Assembly (NCBI GenBank): GCA_003513495.1
Contig: DOPM01000055.1
Span: 62,001 to 126,000 of the forward strand
Reading direction: 5' to 3'
Source of the DNA: Desulfosporosinus sp.
GTDB taxonomy: Bacteria > Bacillota > Desulfitobacteriia > Desulfitobacteriales > Desulfitobacteriaceae
DNA length: 64,000 bases
The notes beneath the pieces are model-generated. The model saw only the letters and a program-made list of their open reading frames with translations, ran no database searches and had not been told where the DNA came from. Position numbers and translations under genes: made by a program. How positions within the stretch are numbered: position 1 is the first letter of the stretch; each line of letters begins with the position of its first letter. Positions 54,995 to 64,000 of the stretch are shown here, in pieces.

Positions 54995-56461
54995 CTATTT
55001 TACGTTTGGAAGCTGCTCCTCGATCAGTGCCTTATACAGGCATACGCAGCACAGCAGCATAATAATAGCAAAGGGGAATGCCGCCACGATGGAACAGGTT
55101 TGCAGCGCAGACAGGCCGCCGGTCATCAGCAGAACGAAGGCCAATACAGCCTGCAGCACACCCCACAAAATCTTCTTAGATTTGCCCGGGTTCAGATCGC
55201 CCTCCGATGAGAACATTGACAATACGAAGGTTGCCGAATTTGCACTTGTCGCAAAGAACGTGACTAGCAGCAGGACCGCAATAATCGAGAGGATAAAGCC
55301 CAGTGGATATTGACTAAATACAACAAATAGCGCCGTCTCTGTATTTTGGATCGCGGTCTGGATCACGGAGTTGTCCAAATTGAGGCCAAGACCGCCGAAA
55401 ATAGCAAACCATACCATGGAAACCAGGGACGGCGCAAAGATAACACCTAGTACAAACTCCTTGATTGTCCTGCCTTTGGAGATACGGGCGATAAAGGTGC
55501 CCGTAAACGGACCCCAGGCAATCCACCATGCCCAATAGAAGATCGTCCAGCTGCTCAGCCAGCTGTTGTCGCCAAAGGGGTTGATACCAAAGCTGTCTGC
55601 AACAAAGTTTTTCATATAGTTCCCCAAACTATTTGTAAAAATATTAATGTCCAAGAGCGTGGGACCGATTAAAAAAGCGCCACCCATTAAGGCAACTGCC
55701 AACACCATATTGATGTCGGAAAGCAGCTTGATGCCCTTGTCGATGCCGCTGACGGCTGTCCAAGTATAAACAACCGTAATCGCGGCGATGATAATAAATT
55801 GTACGAAAATCGTCGACGGAATACCAAACATATGGCTGAGACCGCCGTTTATCTGAAGCGCACCCTGTCCGAGTGATGTTGCTACACCTGCAACCGTCGC
55901 GAATACTGCAAAAATATCAATGAGTTTTCCAATTGGCCCGCGCACGCCCTCTTCTCCAAGCAGCGGTACAAAAATACTGCTGATAAGGCCTGGCATCTTT
56001 TTGCGGAACTGGAAGTAGCCAAGCGCCATGCCGACTACCGCATAGCCCGCCCACGGGTGGAACCCCCAGTGCATGAATGACTTGCGCATCGCCAGATTGG
56101 CGGCCTCTTCGGTCATGCCGAAACTCACGTAATGATTAAGTGGTTCGGCCACGCCCCAGAATACAAGGCCGATGCCCATGCCGGCGCCAAAAAGCATGGC
56201 AAACCAGGAAAGCGTGCTATATTCCGGTTTGGAATCATCATCACCCAGCTTGATTTTACCGTATTTGCTGAATGCAAGCACCAGGCAAAAGGCAACGAAA
56301 ATAAACATTGACATCAGGTACAGCCAACTGAACTTGTCAGTCAAAAAAGCAAATGCGGCGTTCATGCCGTCGGCAAACTGTTTCGGGATAATGAGCCCAA
56401 GCACAACAATAATTAACGTAATCGCTAGGGATATAATGAATACGGTGTTGTTCTTTTTCAT
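54995..56461 (-). CDS. BCCT-family betaine/choline/carnitine transporter
   Basis: A 488-residue transporter with twelve helices. The BCCT signature WTIFYWAWWIAWGPFTGTFI and RISKGRTIKEFVLGV are present, as are the glycine-rich GAGMGIGLVFWGVAEPL (TM3) and the aromatic substrate-box Trp residues. It imports a quaternary amine by sodium or proton symport. Since it follows grdH by about 115 bases in the Grd cluster, glycine betaine is the likeliest cargo; carnitine or choline derivatives are not excluded. Confidence 0.93.
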   Translation of the reverse strand: MKKNNTVFIISLAITLIIVVLGLIIPKQFADGMNAAFAFLTDKFSWLYLMSMFIFVAFCLVLAFSKYGKIKLGDDDSKPEYSTLSWFAMLFGAGMGIGLVFWGVAEPLNHYVSFGMTEEAANLAMRKSFMHWGFHPWAGYAVVGMALGYFQFRKKMPGLISSIFVPLLGEEGVRGPIGKLIDIFAVFATVAGVATSLGQGALQINGGLSHMFGIPSTIFVQFIIIAAITVVYTWTAVSGIDKGIKLLSDINMVLAVALMGGAFLIGPTLLDINIFTNSLGNYMKNFVADSFGINPFGDNSWLSSWTIFYWAWWIAWGPFTGTFIARISKGRTIKEFVLGVIFAPSLVSMVWFAIFGGLGLNLDNSVIQTAIQNTETALFVVFSQYPLGFILSIIAVLLLVTFFATSANSATFVLSMFSSEGDLNPGKSKKILWGVLQAVLAFVLLMTGGLSALQTCSIVAAFPFAIIMLLCCVCLYKALIEEQLPNVK

Positions 56462-56504
56462 ATTGCTCTCATCTCCTAATCTAATCGTCTGTCTTCTGTA
56501 ATGT

Positions 56505-56550
56505 GGGCAGCAGCGCCCTCCATGTCACTGCATGAAAGGCGCTCAGCCCC
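56505..56550 (-). promoter_or_regulatory. Hairpin between grdH and the transporter gene
   Basis: GGGGC, AGCGCC and CATG arms pair with CATG, GGCGCT and GCCC. It lacks a U-run, so it may be a processing or attenuation element that sets different transcript levels for grdH and the transporter. Confidence 0.5.
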
Positions 56551-56576
56551 TTAAAGGAAGAATGAATTGGCAGCCG

Positions 56577-57896
56577 TTAGATTTTGACCTTAAAGACCTC
56601 AGGTTCCTTAATATCTGTTGTCAAAGCATCCAGTGCAACGCCTACACGGTGGTAGCGCAGCTTGAATTGCTCTTCAACAGATGTGCTTGGGTCACCCAAG
56701 GGATAAGGAATGGAGATGGTGGGCACCAGACGGTTTACACCAACGGTCTTTGAAACAGGAATCAGGTTGGCCATCTGTACGATGGTGATGCCAGCCTTTT
56801 CAATTTCTCTTGTCATCGTTGCACCGCAACGTGTACAGGTCCCTCATGTGGAGGTCAGGATGGCGGCACGAATACCATCCCTTAAAAGCTCCTCTGCAAT
56901 TTCGCGACCCATTCTTGCGGCCTCGGCCTGAGTGGTTCCGGTGCCGACGGTAGAGTAGAAAAATTTGTAAACGCCACCGATCTTACCTTCCTTCTGGTAT
57001 GCGCGCATGGCATCCAGCGGCACGATAACGTCGGGGTCGTTATTGGCAGCAGCCGGGTCAAAGCCCGCGTGGATCGTCATGTACTCGCCCTTCTGCAGGT
57101 TCTCTAGCATGCTGACATCGTATTTGCCCCATTTTGTGGCAGATGCTGACTGAATGCGGTCCGGGTTGCCTACCGGCACAATGCCGCCGGAAGTGACCAG
57201 CGCAACCTCCATTTTGCTGAGCTCTTCCGGGGTGATAGCGGTTGCAATGGGCGCCCGGTCGGATTTCGGAATCGGCAGCTCGGTCTGGTATGCCTCTCCA
57301 CGAACTTTCTTGAGCAGCATGTCAATAGCGCGGTCCGCTGCGGTAACAGGCGGGTCAAGCCAGATCATATCGCGGATACCGCGGCCAAAATAACCTTCCA
57401 CAACTGCAGGCAGCAGTTTCTCACCTTTGAGCAGCTTCAGACCGTATTTAGCCATTGCCTCAACGTCTTTTTTCATCGCTGCGGCGCTTGCGCCGCCCTT
57501 GAATATAATCATCTTGGAACGGTACATTTCCACACCGGGGTTTTCTTCATTCATGGATGTAAGAACCGGTACGCCGAACTTGTTTTGTACCGCATTGCAA
57601 ATATGGCCGCAGGCTGCACCATAACGCCCGGCGCGGAATGCCGGGCCGGCAAAGAAAATATCGAATTCCTTGTCGTTGAGGAAGCCCAGAATCCTATCAA
57701 TGCCTTCCTCTGTGCGCGAACCCATAAAGTTGTCACCGCAGATAACCGTGTGGGTTACGGTCACCTGATCGCCCAAGGCTGCCTGTAAAGCTAATGCCGG
57801 ACCGACACAACCTTCGCGGATTTCAGGCTCATGATCTGCAAGTTCTTCGCCGCCAATCTGGCCAAAGAACTGGTTTAAATACAGAATTGCTTTCAC
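56577..57896 (-). CDS. grdH: Betaine reductase component B selenoprotein
   Basis: A 439-residue selenoprotein that attacks the substrate in complex B of a Grd reductase. TGA at 56844-56846 falls in AAILTST-U-GTCTRCGAT, the UxxCxxC redox site of GrdB/F/H; frame, homology and length (437 in glycine reductase) continue through it, so it is selenocysteine. GTG start follows AAAGGAGGG. The SECIS hairpin lies downstream of the codon. GrdH (betaine) rather than GrdB (glycine) or GrdF (sarcosine) is inferred from the adjacent BCCT transporter; sequence alone does not decide. Confidence 0.9.
56817..56831 (-). promoter_or_regulatory. SECIS hairpin of grdH
   Basis: Twelve bases after the UGA, CGUUGC pairs perfectly with GCAACG around a GGU loop; further UGU/ACA pairing lies outside. 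A G-U in the apical loop matches bacterial SECIS elements bound by SelB. Confidence 0.75.
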
Positions 57897-57910
57897 GCCT
57901 TGACCCTCCT

Positions 57911-59236
57911 TTAAAATTCCACCATAGTTTTTGTGGACCAGCCAACTACCTGGTCACCACAAAACATGGCATTGTTTTCCATGATGATCGAGCCATCCGG
58001 CCGCACAGACGGCCCAAGTTTCTCATCATTGCCCCAACCGCCGGACAGGCCATCGCGGCTAAGAGCTTCCAACTCACCCAGCACTACAGGCATGGCCGGA
58101 AGTTCAATTAACGTGGATACATTACCGCAGGAGACAATTGCGTCTTCTTTTTCATTCATAGAAACAAGAGGTTGGCTCGCGCCGTCGCGGCCGGTACATT
58201 CGTTGGAAAGACCGACTGTTTTTACGCCAGCCTCTTCCAGGGCCACCAGGCATGCCGTGAAGTCGGTGTCCGGGTTGCCATAGCCCTCTTCGGCCACAAT
58301 CGCAGAGTCTGCGCCAAGGGATTTTGCCATCTGTGCCACAAAGATTGCCGCGCGCTCTTTCTGTTCCAGTGCGACATTCAGGTTCGACATGATAACACCG
58401 AGGAAGTTCAGCGTCTTGCCATGCTCTTCATACAGACGGCGAATCATCGGGAAGTTCTGGAAGTCATAGGTCGACCACTTGGATGAGCAGGGCATGAAAG
58501 AACCTGAGATCATCGCGCCGTCCAGCACCTCGTTGGGATGCATGAAGGTAGGCAGCATATGGTTGCAGTCCCAGCCATAGTTCAGGTCGTTGTAGCCCAT
58601 CTCTTCCATCTGCGACTGTGGCTGCAGTACCAGCACGACGCTCGGCAGATCGTTGACTGCCTTCGAGCGCTTGGTTACCGGCTCTAACTCGTAGACGTCG
58701 GTATCATCCGGCTGCATATCCTTTGTACAGGAGCCAATATACTCTGCCAGACGCATGCCTGCCCAGCGCAGCGCACGGTTCTTCTTCTGCTGCTCATGGC
58801 GTTCGAATTCCTCATCGGTATGGGCAACGAGCACGAGGTTTTTCAGCTGTGAGTAGTATGAATATTTTGCGCCTTCGCCCCCCATGTCGATCAGGCCATC
58901 CTGGAAGCCGCCATAATGCTTGCCAACTACCAGCACACTCATATCTTTGAGGGCATGGGTTTTGCCATTACCGGCCTGCATCAGTTCGCCGGTCACACCG
59001 GGAAATACCGGCCCGCCGCCAACGCGATAGCGGGGCTCGATTGCTTCCTTAACCGGCACCAGGCGAACCATATCGCCGGGCTTGACAATGTGCAGTTCTG
59101 CTTCCGTAATATGGGTATCCTCCCGCACAACAGCGAGAGCCTCTTCCTTATTCACCGTCAGGACTCCGTCTTTCAACTCGGTTTTCGCGCCGAAACAGAT
59201 ATCCTTTACATGAAAGTTTGCAAGGGTTAATTTCAC
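57911..59236 (-). CDS. grdI: Betaine reductase component B substrate-binding proprotein
   Basis: A 441-residue proprotein. Members of this family (GrdE/G/I) are cut into two subunits, leaving a pyruvoyl group that binds the amine as a Schiff base. The cut site in GrdE is Cys242 of 428 residues; the best matching position here is Cys250 in SGSFMPCSSKW. GrdI is assigned with the same reasoning as GrdH. GTG start at 59236 follows AAGGAG. It lies 14 bases before grdH and after selA. Confidence 0.87.
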   Translation of the reverse strand: MKLTLANFHVKDICFGAKTELKDGVLTVNKEEALAVVREDTHITEAELHIVKPGDMVRLVPVKEAIEPRYRVGGGPVFPGVTGELMQAGNGKTHALKDMSVLVVGKHYGGFQDGLIDMGGEGAKYSYYSQLKNLVLVAHTDEEFERHEQQKKNRALRWAGMRLAEYIGSCTKDMQPDDTDVYELEPVTKRSKAVNDLPSVVLVLQPQSQMEEMGYNDLNYGWDCNHMLPTFMHPNEVLDGAMISGSFMPCSSKWSTYDFQNFPMIRRLYEEHGKTLNFLGVIMSNLNVALEQKERAAIFVAQMAKSLGADSAIVAEEGYGNPDTDFTACLVALEEAGVKTVGLSNECTGRDGASQPLVSMNEKEDAIVSCGNVSTLIELPAMPVVLGELEALSRDGLSGGWGNDEKLGPSVRPDGSIIMENNAMFCGDQVVGWSTKTMVEF

Positions 59237-59318
59237 AGAAACATCTCCTTTCCAATACTTGTTGATTCACATGGGACCGGGAACATTTCCCATCCGCCGG
59301 TTCCGCATAGAACGATGG

Positions 59319-60701
59319 TTATGTCTTTGAAATATGGTTCAGACGTGCCGCCAAAGTTGGTATTTCATTGCCGTCGACCGTGCGCATATCGAGGAGGACG
59401 CTGTCCTGTGAGACACGAGCGATCACTGGCGGATTGCCCATTCGCAAGCGCTCTTCCATCGCATTGGCGGATAGCCGATCCGACAATATACCAACGGCAC
59501 AGGATGCAAGGGTCACATCTGGCAGCGAGCCGCCGCCAATCTGCGACAATGTATCCATCATCGAATAATGTACATCGGGCCGCGCCTCCAGCAGACTGAT
59601 AAGCATCTTTGCCTTTGCCTCAATTTCCGAGACGGGCGAAGTAATCATCCGTAATGTCGGAATACTCTTCACTGCCCTATCCGGGTCAAGGTACTGACGC
59701 AACGTATATTCCAGCGCAGCCAGTGTCAGCTTGTCGATGCGCAGTGCACGCAGCAGGTGGTTTTTCTTCATGCGATCAACCAGTGCTTTACGCCCCACAA
59801 TGATGCCGGCCTGCGGCCCGCCGAGCAGCTTGTCGCCGCTGAAGCACAGCACATCAGCATAGGGCACGCACTCCGCCACGGTTGGTTCCGTGCGGATGCC
59901 ATAGTCTTTCAGCTGAGCAAGCAGCCCGCTGCCCAGATCGTAAATGACCGGAAGCCGGTTTTCCTGCCCGATGGCCCATAGCTCCCTGAGCGGTACCTCC
60001 TGAGTAAAGCCCACAATGCGGTAATTGCTGGTATGCACCTTGAGCAGTGCGCCGGTTTCATCCGTAATGGCCTTCGCATAGTCGGCTGGGTGCGTTTTGT
60101 TGGTTGTACCCACCTCGACCAGCTTGCAGCCGCTGTGCGCCATGATATTCGGCACGCGGAAGGAACCGCCGATCTCCACCAGCTCACCCCGCGAGACAAT
60201 CACCTCAGCGCCTTTGGCAAGTGTATCCAGTATGAGGCAGACTGCCGCTGCATTGTTATTGACCACTAGGGCAGCTTCCGCTCCCGTAATTTCCGTAAGC
60301 AGCGCCTCCACATGTGCATAGCGTGAACCTCGCTCGCCGCTCTCTAGGTCATACTCCAGATTGGAATACCCCGTTGCTGCGGCGGTCAGGGTCTCCATTG
60401 CGTCATCCGAGAGCCGCGCCCTGCCAAGGTTCGTGTGCAAAATAACACCCGTGGCATTGATTACACCCCGTAGATGGCTTTGCAGCACCTGCCCCAGTGC
60501 AATCAGAATCCTGTCCGTAATGCCCGGCACACCCACTTCACTGGAATTTCCGTCTAGAATTGCGTGCCGGCATAAATCAATCTGTTCCTGCACCACGCGC
60601 TTAACGACCTGTCCGGGCATGCCGGCCGTTACGGTTGCAAGCCGGCGCAGCAAGTCATCCACCTTGGGGAGCCCACGCAACAGGGCTTGTTTCTCTTCCA
60701 C
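59319..60701 (-). CDS. selA: L-seryl-tRNA(Sec) selenium transferase
   Basis: A 460-residue PLP enzyme converting seryl-tRNA(Sec) to selenocysteyl-tRNA(Sec). Landmarks are GVINATGVILHTNLGRA, LVVNNNAAAV, YDLGSGLL and the PLP lysine in LCFSGDKLLGGPQAG. GTG at 60701 follows GGAGG; an ATG at 60722 overlaps the site. It lies between grdD and grdI in the same transcript, tying Sec supply to use. selB, selC and selD are not in the window. Confidence 0.95.
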   Translation of the reverse strand: MEEKQALLRGLPKVDDLLRRLATVTAGMPGQVVKRVVQEQIDLCRHAILDGNSSEVGVPGITDRILIALGQVLQSHLRGVINATGVILHTNLGRARLSDDAMETLTAAATGYSNLEYDLESGERGSRYAHVEALLTEITGAEAALVVNNNAAAVCLILDTLAKGAEVIVSRGELVEIGGSFRVPNIMAHSGCKLVEVGTTNKTHPADYAKAITDETGALLKVHTSNYRIVGFTQEVPLRELWAIGQENRLPVIYDLGSGLLAQLKDYGIRTEPTVAECVPYADVLCFSGDKLLGGPQAGIIVGRKALVDRMKKNHLLRALRIDKLTLAALEYTLRQYLDPDRAVKSIPTLRMITSPVSEIEAKAKMLISLLEARPDVHYSMMDTLSQIGGGSLPDVTLASCAVGILSDRLSANAMEERLRMGNPPVIARVSQDSVLLDMRTVDGNEIPTLAARLNHISKT

Positions 60702-60725
60702 GGCATAGCCTCCAGATTTCATGAG

Positions 60726-61889
60726 TTACGAACCGATATAGCCCTTGTCGGCCAAAATCCATCGCGCTTGTTCCAATTGTTCCTCCGCGACAAGCACCAC
60801 CGGCCCAGTGCAGCCCATGCCGCTTTCGGCATAAATGCCCGCAGCCCAGAGCTGGCGAACGGCGTCCTCAAGATCGAGGATTTCAATCCCCATGATCTCC
60901 TCAGTGACGACAACCTTCGGCGGCGCCTTTATCTCCTGCGGTTCTTCCGCACCCTTTTTCTCCTTTTGCAGGCCGGCCAAAAGGTTGTCCAGGCCCGCTT
61001 TTTTCGCTGCGGCCAACTCCTGGGCGAAAATCTTTTGATAGCCGCCCTTTACAAGCTGTGCGGCAAACACCATTGCGCCCCGGGCCACTGGCATGCCGGA
61101 TGCCCGTGAGATAATCAAAATCAACTTGTTAAAACCTTCTCCCAGGCCCGGCCCGTAGCCATAACCAAGGGATTCGTAGTTGCCGCCGGTTGTATAGGCG
61201 GCCAGCAGCTTCATTAGCAGGTTGCCAGTCAGCGGGTCCGTCACCATCACATCGCAGGAAGCCGCTAGCAGGTCATTACCGCGCATCACCGCGCCGCCGT
61301 CGCTGCGCCCCGACTGTGCAAATGTAATAGGGTAACCCGCCGCCTGCAATTTCTGCAGTGCGATCTCTGCCTGTCTGGCGCCGTCCACATTCAGAATGCC
61401 AACCGTTGGATTTTGAATGCCGCAGGCTTTGGCCGTGACAATTCCATAGATCGCGTTGCGCACCATACCCTCCACGCGATCAAGAGCAGTTGTGCCGGTC
61501 GTTGTGGCGATAAACATTTCCTTTCCGGTGGCCGGCGTAATCACACGGCCAACGGTAGAAACGCCGATTGGGAAGGGGTAATGCATGGTTACGCCGCCCA
61601 GCGCTTCACCGCTGTCAAGGAGGCTTTCGAGACGCTTATGGCCCTCCTCGCTGCTAGAGACGGATACGACCTCCACGCCGGGGTAGTCAAGGGGCTGGCT
61701 GCCGATCAGCTTCACGAGAAGCCCCTGGTCAGCAGCCTCTTTAGCTGCCTGGTAAATCAAATCCTCGCCGTGCTCACTGCCCATCGCCGTTACGGCAATC
61801 GGCACCCGCTGCATGGACGCACCGTTTTCCAAGATATCCGCCATTTGCAGGAATACATCCGAGATTGTCTTGTTGATCATATTACTCAA
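60726..61889 (-). CDS. grdD: Grd reductase component C, GrdD subunit
   Basis: A 387-residue subunit of complex C, related to phosphate acyl/acetyltransferases (PlsX-like), which releases acetyl phosphate from the thioester on GrdC. Glycine-rich phosphate-binding stretch EALGGVTMHYPFPIGV and GMVRNAIYGIVTAKACG are visible. TTG at 61889 is used since GGGGGGA lies seven bases upstream. It is common to glycine, sarcosine and betaine reductases. It ends 24 bases before selA. Confidence 0.93.
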   Translation of the reverse strand: MSNMINKTISDVFLQMADILENGASMQRVPIAVTAMGSEHGEDLIYQAAKEAADQGLLVKLIGSQPLDYPGVEVVSVSSSEEGHKRLESLLDSGEALGGVTMHYPFPIGVSTVGRVITPATGKEMFIATTTGTTALDRVEGMVRNAIYGIVTAKACGIQNPTVGILNVDGARQAEIALQKLQAAGYPITFAQSGRSDGGAVMRGNDLLAASCDVMVTDPLTGNLLMKLLAAYTTGGNYESLGYGYGPGLGEGFNKLILIISRASGMPVARGAMVFAAQLVKGGYQKIFAQELAAAKKAGLDNLLAGLQKEKKGAEEPQEIKAPPKVVVTEEIMGIEILDLEDAVRQLWAAGIYAESGMGCTGPVVLVAEEQLEQARWILADKGYIGS

Positions 61890-61902
61890 CTTAGCGTCCC
61901 CC

Positions 61903-63435
61903 CTATTCCTGCAGCAAGTGGCCAGCAAAATCCTTGAGCGACTGCGCGATCAGCTTCTTCACGGTTTCTTCCGAAACAGCTTCCGCCTGGCCCTTTCCGC
62001 TGTTTTGCTGCAAGACGAAGGATACGCCATCAAACAGGTTTGTCATACGGCCGAGGAACAGGCTCCCCTTGCCGATAAACATGGCACGGCTGATTTTGCC
62101 GTCTAAGATATCCTGCCTGGCAAAGCCCATATACGGCACGCCGGAAGGAATATGCCCCTGTGTCGGAGCCCAGCCAACCATGCCGTGCTTTTTGACAAAA
62201 TCGGCAAGCTCCGCCTTTTGAATATCACCTCGCATTGCAGCGAGGGCACCGATCATCTTGTAGTTTGCTTCCGGCACATTGCCGGCGCCCGCTGGCTTTG
62301 TAATATCCGGATTCTGCATTTCCACGGAATACTTGTCAACATCCGTCAGCTTAAGCCCGGCCTTTTCGAGGGCGGCGGCTGTCAGCGAGGAGATTACAGC
62401 CTGGGGTGATGAACCGGTACCCACCGTATGCCTGCCGAGGATATCTGTGTTGATTTCCGGGCTGATGCCGTCGTTTTCGCCGACAAGTATGGCAAACCCG
62501 GCCACACAGTCCTCCAGTACCGGCAGACCCTTTTTCACGTGGTCTTTGCCGTTCATACCCAGCTTCGCAGTCGAGCCGCCGGCTGCAACAACCACATATT
62601 TGAACAAGCCGGCTTTTACGAGGGATGCCGCTTGTAAAAGCGCATGAGTAGGCCCTGCGCAGAAGCCGCGTACATCACAGCCGGTTGCGTTGGTAAGGCC
62701 CGCGATTTCCGCAGCAGCCTTTGCAAAGTTGCCGCCGCCGCGCTGGTTCATATCGCCACAGGCCTCTTCCGAGCATTCGATGACATAAGCAATCTCGTCC
62801 TTGTCCACATCTGTTTTATCCATCAGATGCAGGATCGACAAGACGCAAGACGCCTTGGATACAATATTTTCAAAGATAACATGCGCCGACAGAGATTCGT
62901 CGATGTCATGGGCAGCCTTGATGCAGCCTACTATCTTACCCAGATAATAGATCGGTTCTGCGTGCTCTTTATCAATAAGTTTACGCAGTTCCGCCTCCTC
63001 GCTGGGCTTATCGAACACCTGGAGCTGAGATGCATCGATCAGGGTATGCTGCCCCAGCTTTTCCTTTACTGACGCTGAGAAGCCGGCCTCAAGCTTGACC
63101 AGGTCGAAAACATCGCAAATCTTCATCATACCAATAAATTCATCTTCAGGCATGATTTCCCCATATTTGCCCTTGCGCTGTGCGCCCAGGGCCTTCTGCT
63201 CATACCAGGGTAAAGCATAACCCTCGAGCTCTTCAGGGGTCATATTGCCGATGTACACCTGATTTGGCAGGTAAGCTACACAATCCTCGTAGCTGCGCAG
63301 GCTTTTTTCCAGCTGTGTCAGGTATTCAGCATACGGATCCGCTTTGCGCTGTGTAGTCTGTGTTGTACCATTGTTCACAACCATATCCGGCGCGTGGGCA
63401 ATAAAGTAGCTCGCGCCTTTTACCACGCTGTACAA
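61903..63435 (-). CDS. grdC: Grd reductase component C, GrdC subunit
   Basis: A 510-residue thiolase/FabH-like subunit that accepts the carboxymethyl-selenoether product from GrdA and forms an acetyl-thioester. Landmarks: LYSVVKGASYFIAHAPDMV at the start, TGCDVRGFCAGPTHALL with the active-site Cys region, and VVVAAGGSTAKLGMNG. TTG at 63435 is chosen: it gives the family's usual N terminus and AAAGGGTG is correctly spaced; longer starts to 63525 read through the intergenic region. It overlaps no neighbour and precedes grdD by 13 bases. Confidence 0.93.
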   Translation of the reverse strand: MYSVVKGASYFIAHAPDMVVNNGTTQTTQRKADPYAEYLTQLEKSLRSYEDCVAYLPNQVYIGNMTPEELEGYALPWYEQKALGAQRKGKYGEIMPEDEFIGMMKICDVFDLVKLEAGFSASVKEKLGQHTLIDASQLQVFDKPSEEAELRKLIDKEHAEPIYYLGKIVGCIKAAHDIDESLSAHVIFENIVSKASCVLSILHLMDKTDVDKDEIAYVIECSEEACGDMNQRGGGNFAKAAAEIAGLTNATGCDVRGFCAGPTHALLQAASLVKAGLFKYVVVAAGGSTAKLGMNGKDHVKKGLPVLEDCVAGFAILVGENDGISPEINTDILGRHTVGTGSSPQAVISSLTAAALEKAGLKLTDVDKYSVEMQNPDITKPAGAGNVPEANYKMIGALAAMRGDIQKAELADFVKKHGMVGWAPTQGHIPSGVPYMGFARQDILDGKISRAMFIGKGSLFLGRMTNLFDGVSFVLQQNSGKGQAEAVSEETVKKLIAQSLKDFAGHLLQE

Positions 63436-63535
63436 TTCAAACACCCTTTCCGTTTTGGCAAGATATACAAAGGGGCGATGACACGAAACAAAACCGGTAT
63501 GCTGGTTCCTTTCCTTTGTCATCATCCCTTGCCAA

Positions 63536-64000
63536 TTAGTTGTATTTACAATATTGCTCGCGGATCGATGTCATTTCCTTGATGATATCATCAATGTCCA
63601 ACACCATTTCCATCATGCTGATCTGCTCCTCATACACCTGAGGGTCGACTTCATCCTTAATTTCTGGTTCGCAGACATGGTATACACGCAGTCCTAACTG
63701 GACTCCCGCCAATGGACCTGCAAAAGTCGGGTCACCTGCGGTTACGGTTTCAGCTGCCAGTCCGGCTGCTTCACCTTCGGCTGCCCCGAGAACAATAACG
63801 ATGTTCTCGGCACCGAATTCTTCCGTAAACTCTTTCACCCGCTTTTGATTCTCCAGATCCATGGCGCCTGCCGCAGTTCAAACGAAGCATTCTGTCGATG
63901 AGAATACAACGTCTGCGCCGGCTGTTGTGCAGCAGTCTGCAATCGCCGGACCTGGTATGCCATCCCTGTCGCCAATGATTATGACTTTCTTGTCTTTCAG
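63536..64000 (-). CDS. grdA: Grd reductase selenoprotein A (start beyond the window)
   Basis: The selenium carrier of the reductase, seen from about residue 5 (LKDKKVIIIGDRDGIPGPAI) to the stop; 154 residues visible. TGA at 63878-63880 falls in STECFV-U-TAAGAMDLENQ, exactly the CxxU active site of GrdA, so it is read as selenocysteine. Receiving the carboxymethyl group from component B, it becomes oxidised with GrdC and is re-reduced by thioredoxin. trxA/trxB probably lie just outside the window. It heads the visible cluster. Confidence 0.95.

Noticed and set aside
56577..57896. Reading grdH as two genes or as a nonsense pseudogene
   Set aside because: The TGA lies in the known UxxCxxC site with a SECIS-like hairpin, next to selA and a second Sec gene.
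63436..63525. Longer N terminus for GrdC
   Set aside because: The extra 30 residues do not resemble the family, and the TTG at 63435 has a well-placed ribosome binding site.

Overview
The window reads as chromosomal DNA from a spore-forming, flagellated, strictly anaerobic Firmicute. The closest guess is the Desulfosporosinus/Desulfitobacterium group (Peptococcaceae). This rests on strong AGGAGG-type ribosome binding sites, many TTG/GTG starts, CotF-like spore coat genes, a flagellin under CsrA-type control, a molybdenum purine hydroxylase and a selenocysteine-dependent Grd reductase. No rRNA, tRNA, complete IS element, phage or CRISPR array was seen.

Layout. 0-4.5 kb: a ferredoxin-like QueG-related protein, then a MerR regulator, acyl-CoA dehydrogenase and acyl-CoA synthetase in one operon. 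4.5-8.5 kb (minus strand): two csrA genes, a structured GGA-rich RNA between them, and a giant 983-aa flagellin with two apparent CsrA sites in its leader. This is the most unusual part of the window. 8.8-13.5 kb: a broken histidine kinase tail joined to a response regulator, a structured intergenic region, an amino acid permease, a Kv-type channel and two spore coat genes. 13.5-24.6 kb: a YtrA-type GntR/ABC unit, a MarR/DUF6544 pair, a DUF1847 protein, a GNAT protein, a two-component/ABC export module whose kinase is frameshifted, and a short-chain reductase-like protein. 24.6-28.1 kb: a radical SAM protein followed by an 812-aa protein that seems to carry two terpenoid-synthase-type domains. 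28.3-36.6 kb: a DMT exporter, a CoA-disulfide reductase/rhodanese fusion and a sensory block (receiver, receiver-kinase, CheR, hybrid kinase).

36.9-48.2 kb is a ten-gene minus-strand operon for purine use. It starts with a HutC-type GntR regulator, then adenine deaminase, the xanthine dehydrogenase molybdenum subunit, a BMP-type nucleoside ABC importer (binding protein, ATPase, two permeases), a small secreted protein, and the FAD and 2Fe-2S subunits of the dehydrogenase. An XdhC-type maturation factor lies nearby on the plus strand (50.1 kb). 48.5-50 kb holds an ECF-type sigma factor with small membrane proteins. 51-53 kb holds a second DMT exporter and its likely AraC regulator.

53.2-64 kb is visibly richer in G+C. 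It reads, in transcription order, grdA (with Sec, running off the window), grdC, grdD, selA, grdI, grdH (with Sec), a BCCT transporter, a LysR regulator and a FCD-type GntR regulator. Together these would import a quaternary amine such as glycine betaine, reduce it to acetyl phosphate plus an amine, and supply part of the selenocysteine machinery. In-frame TGA codons in grdH and grdA are read here as selenocysteine, so each gene is annotated as one continuous reading frame.
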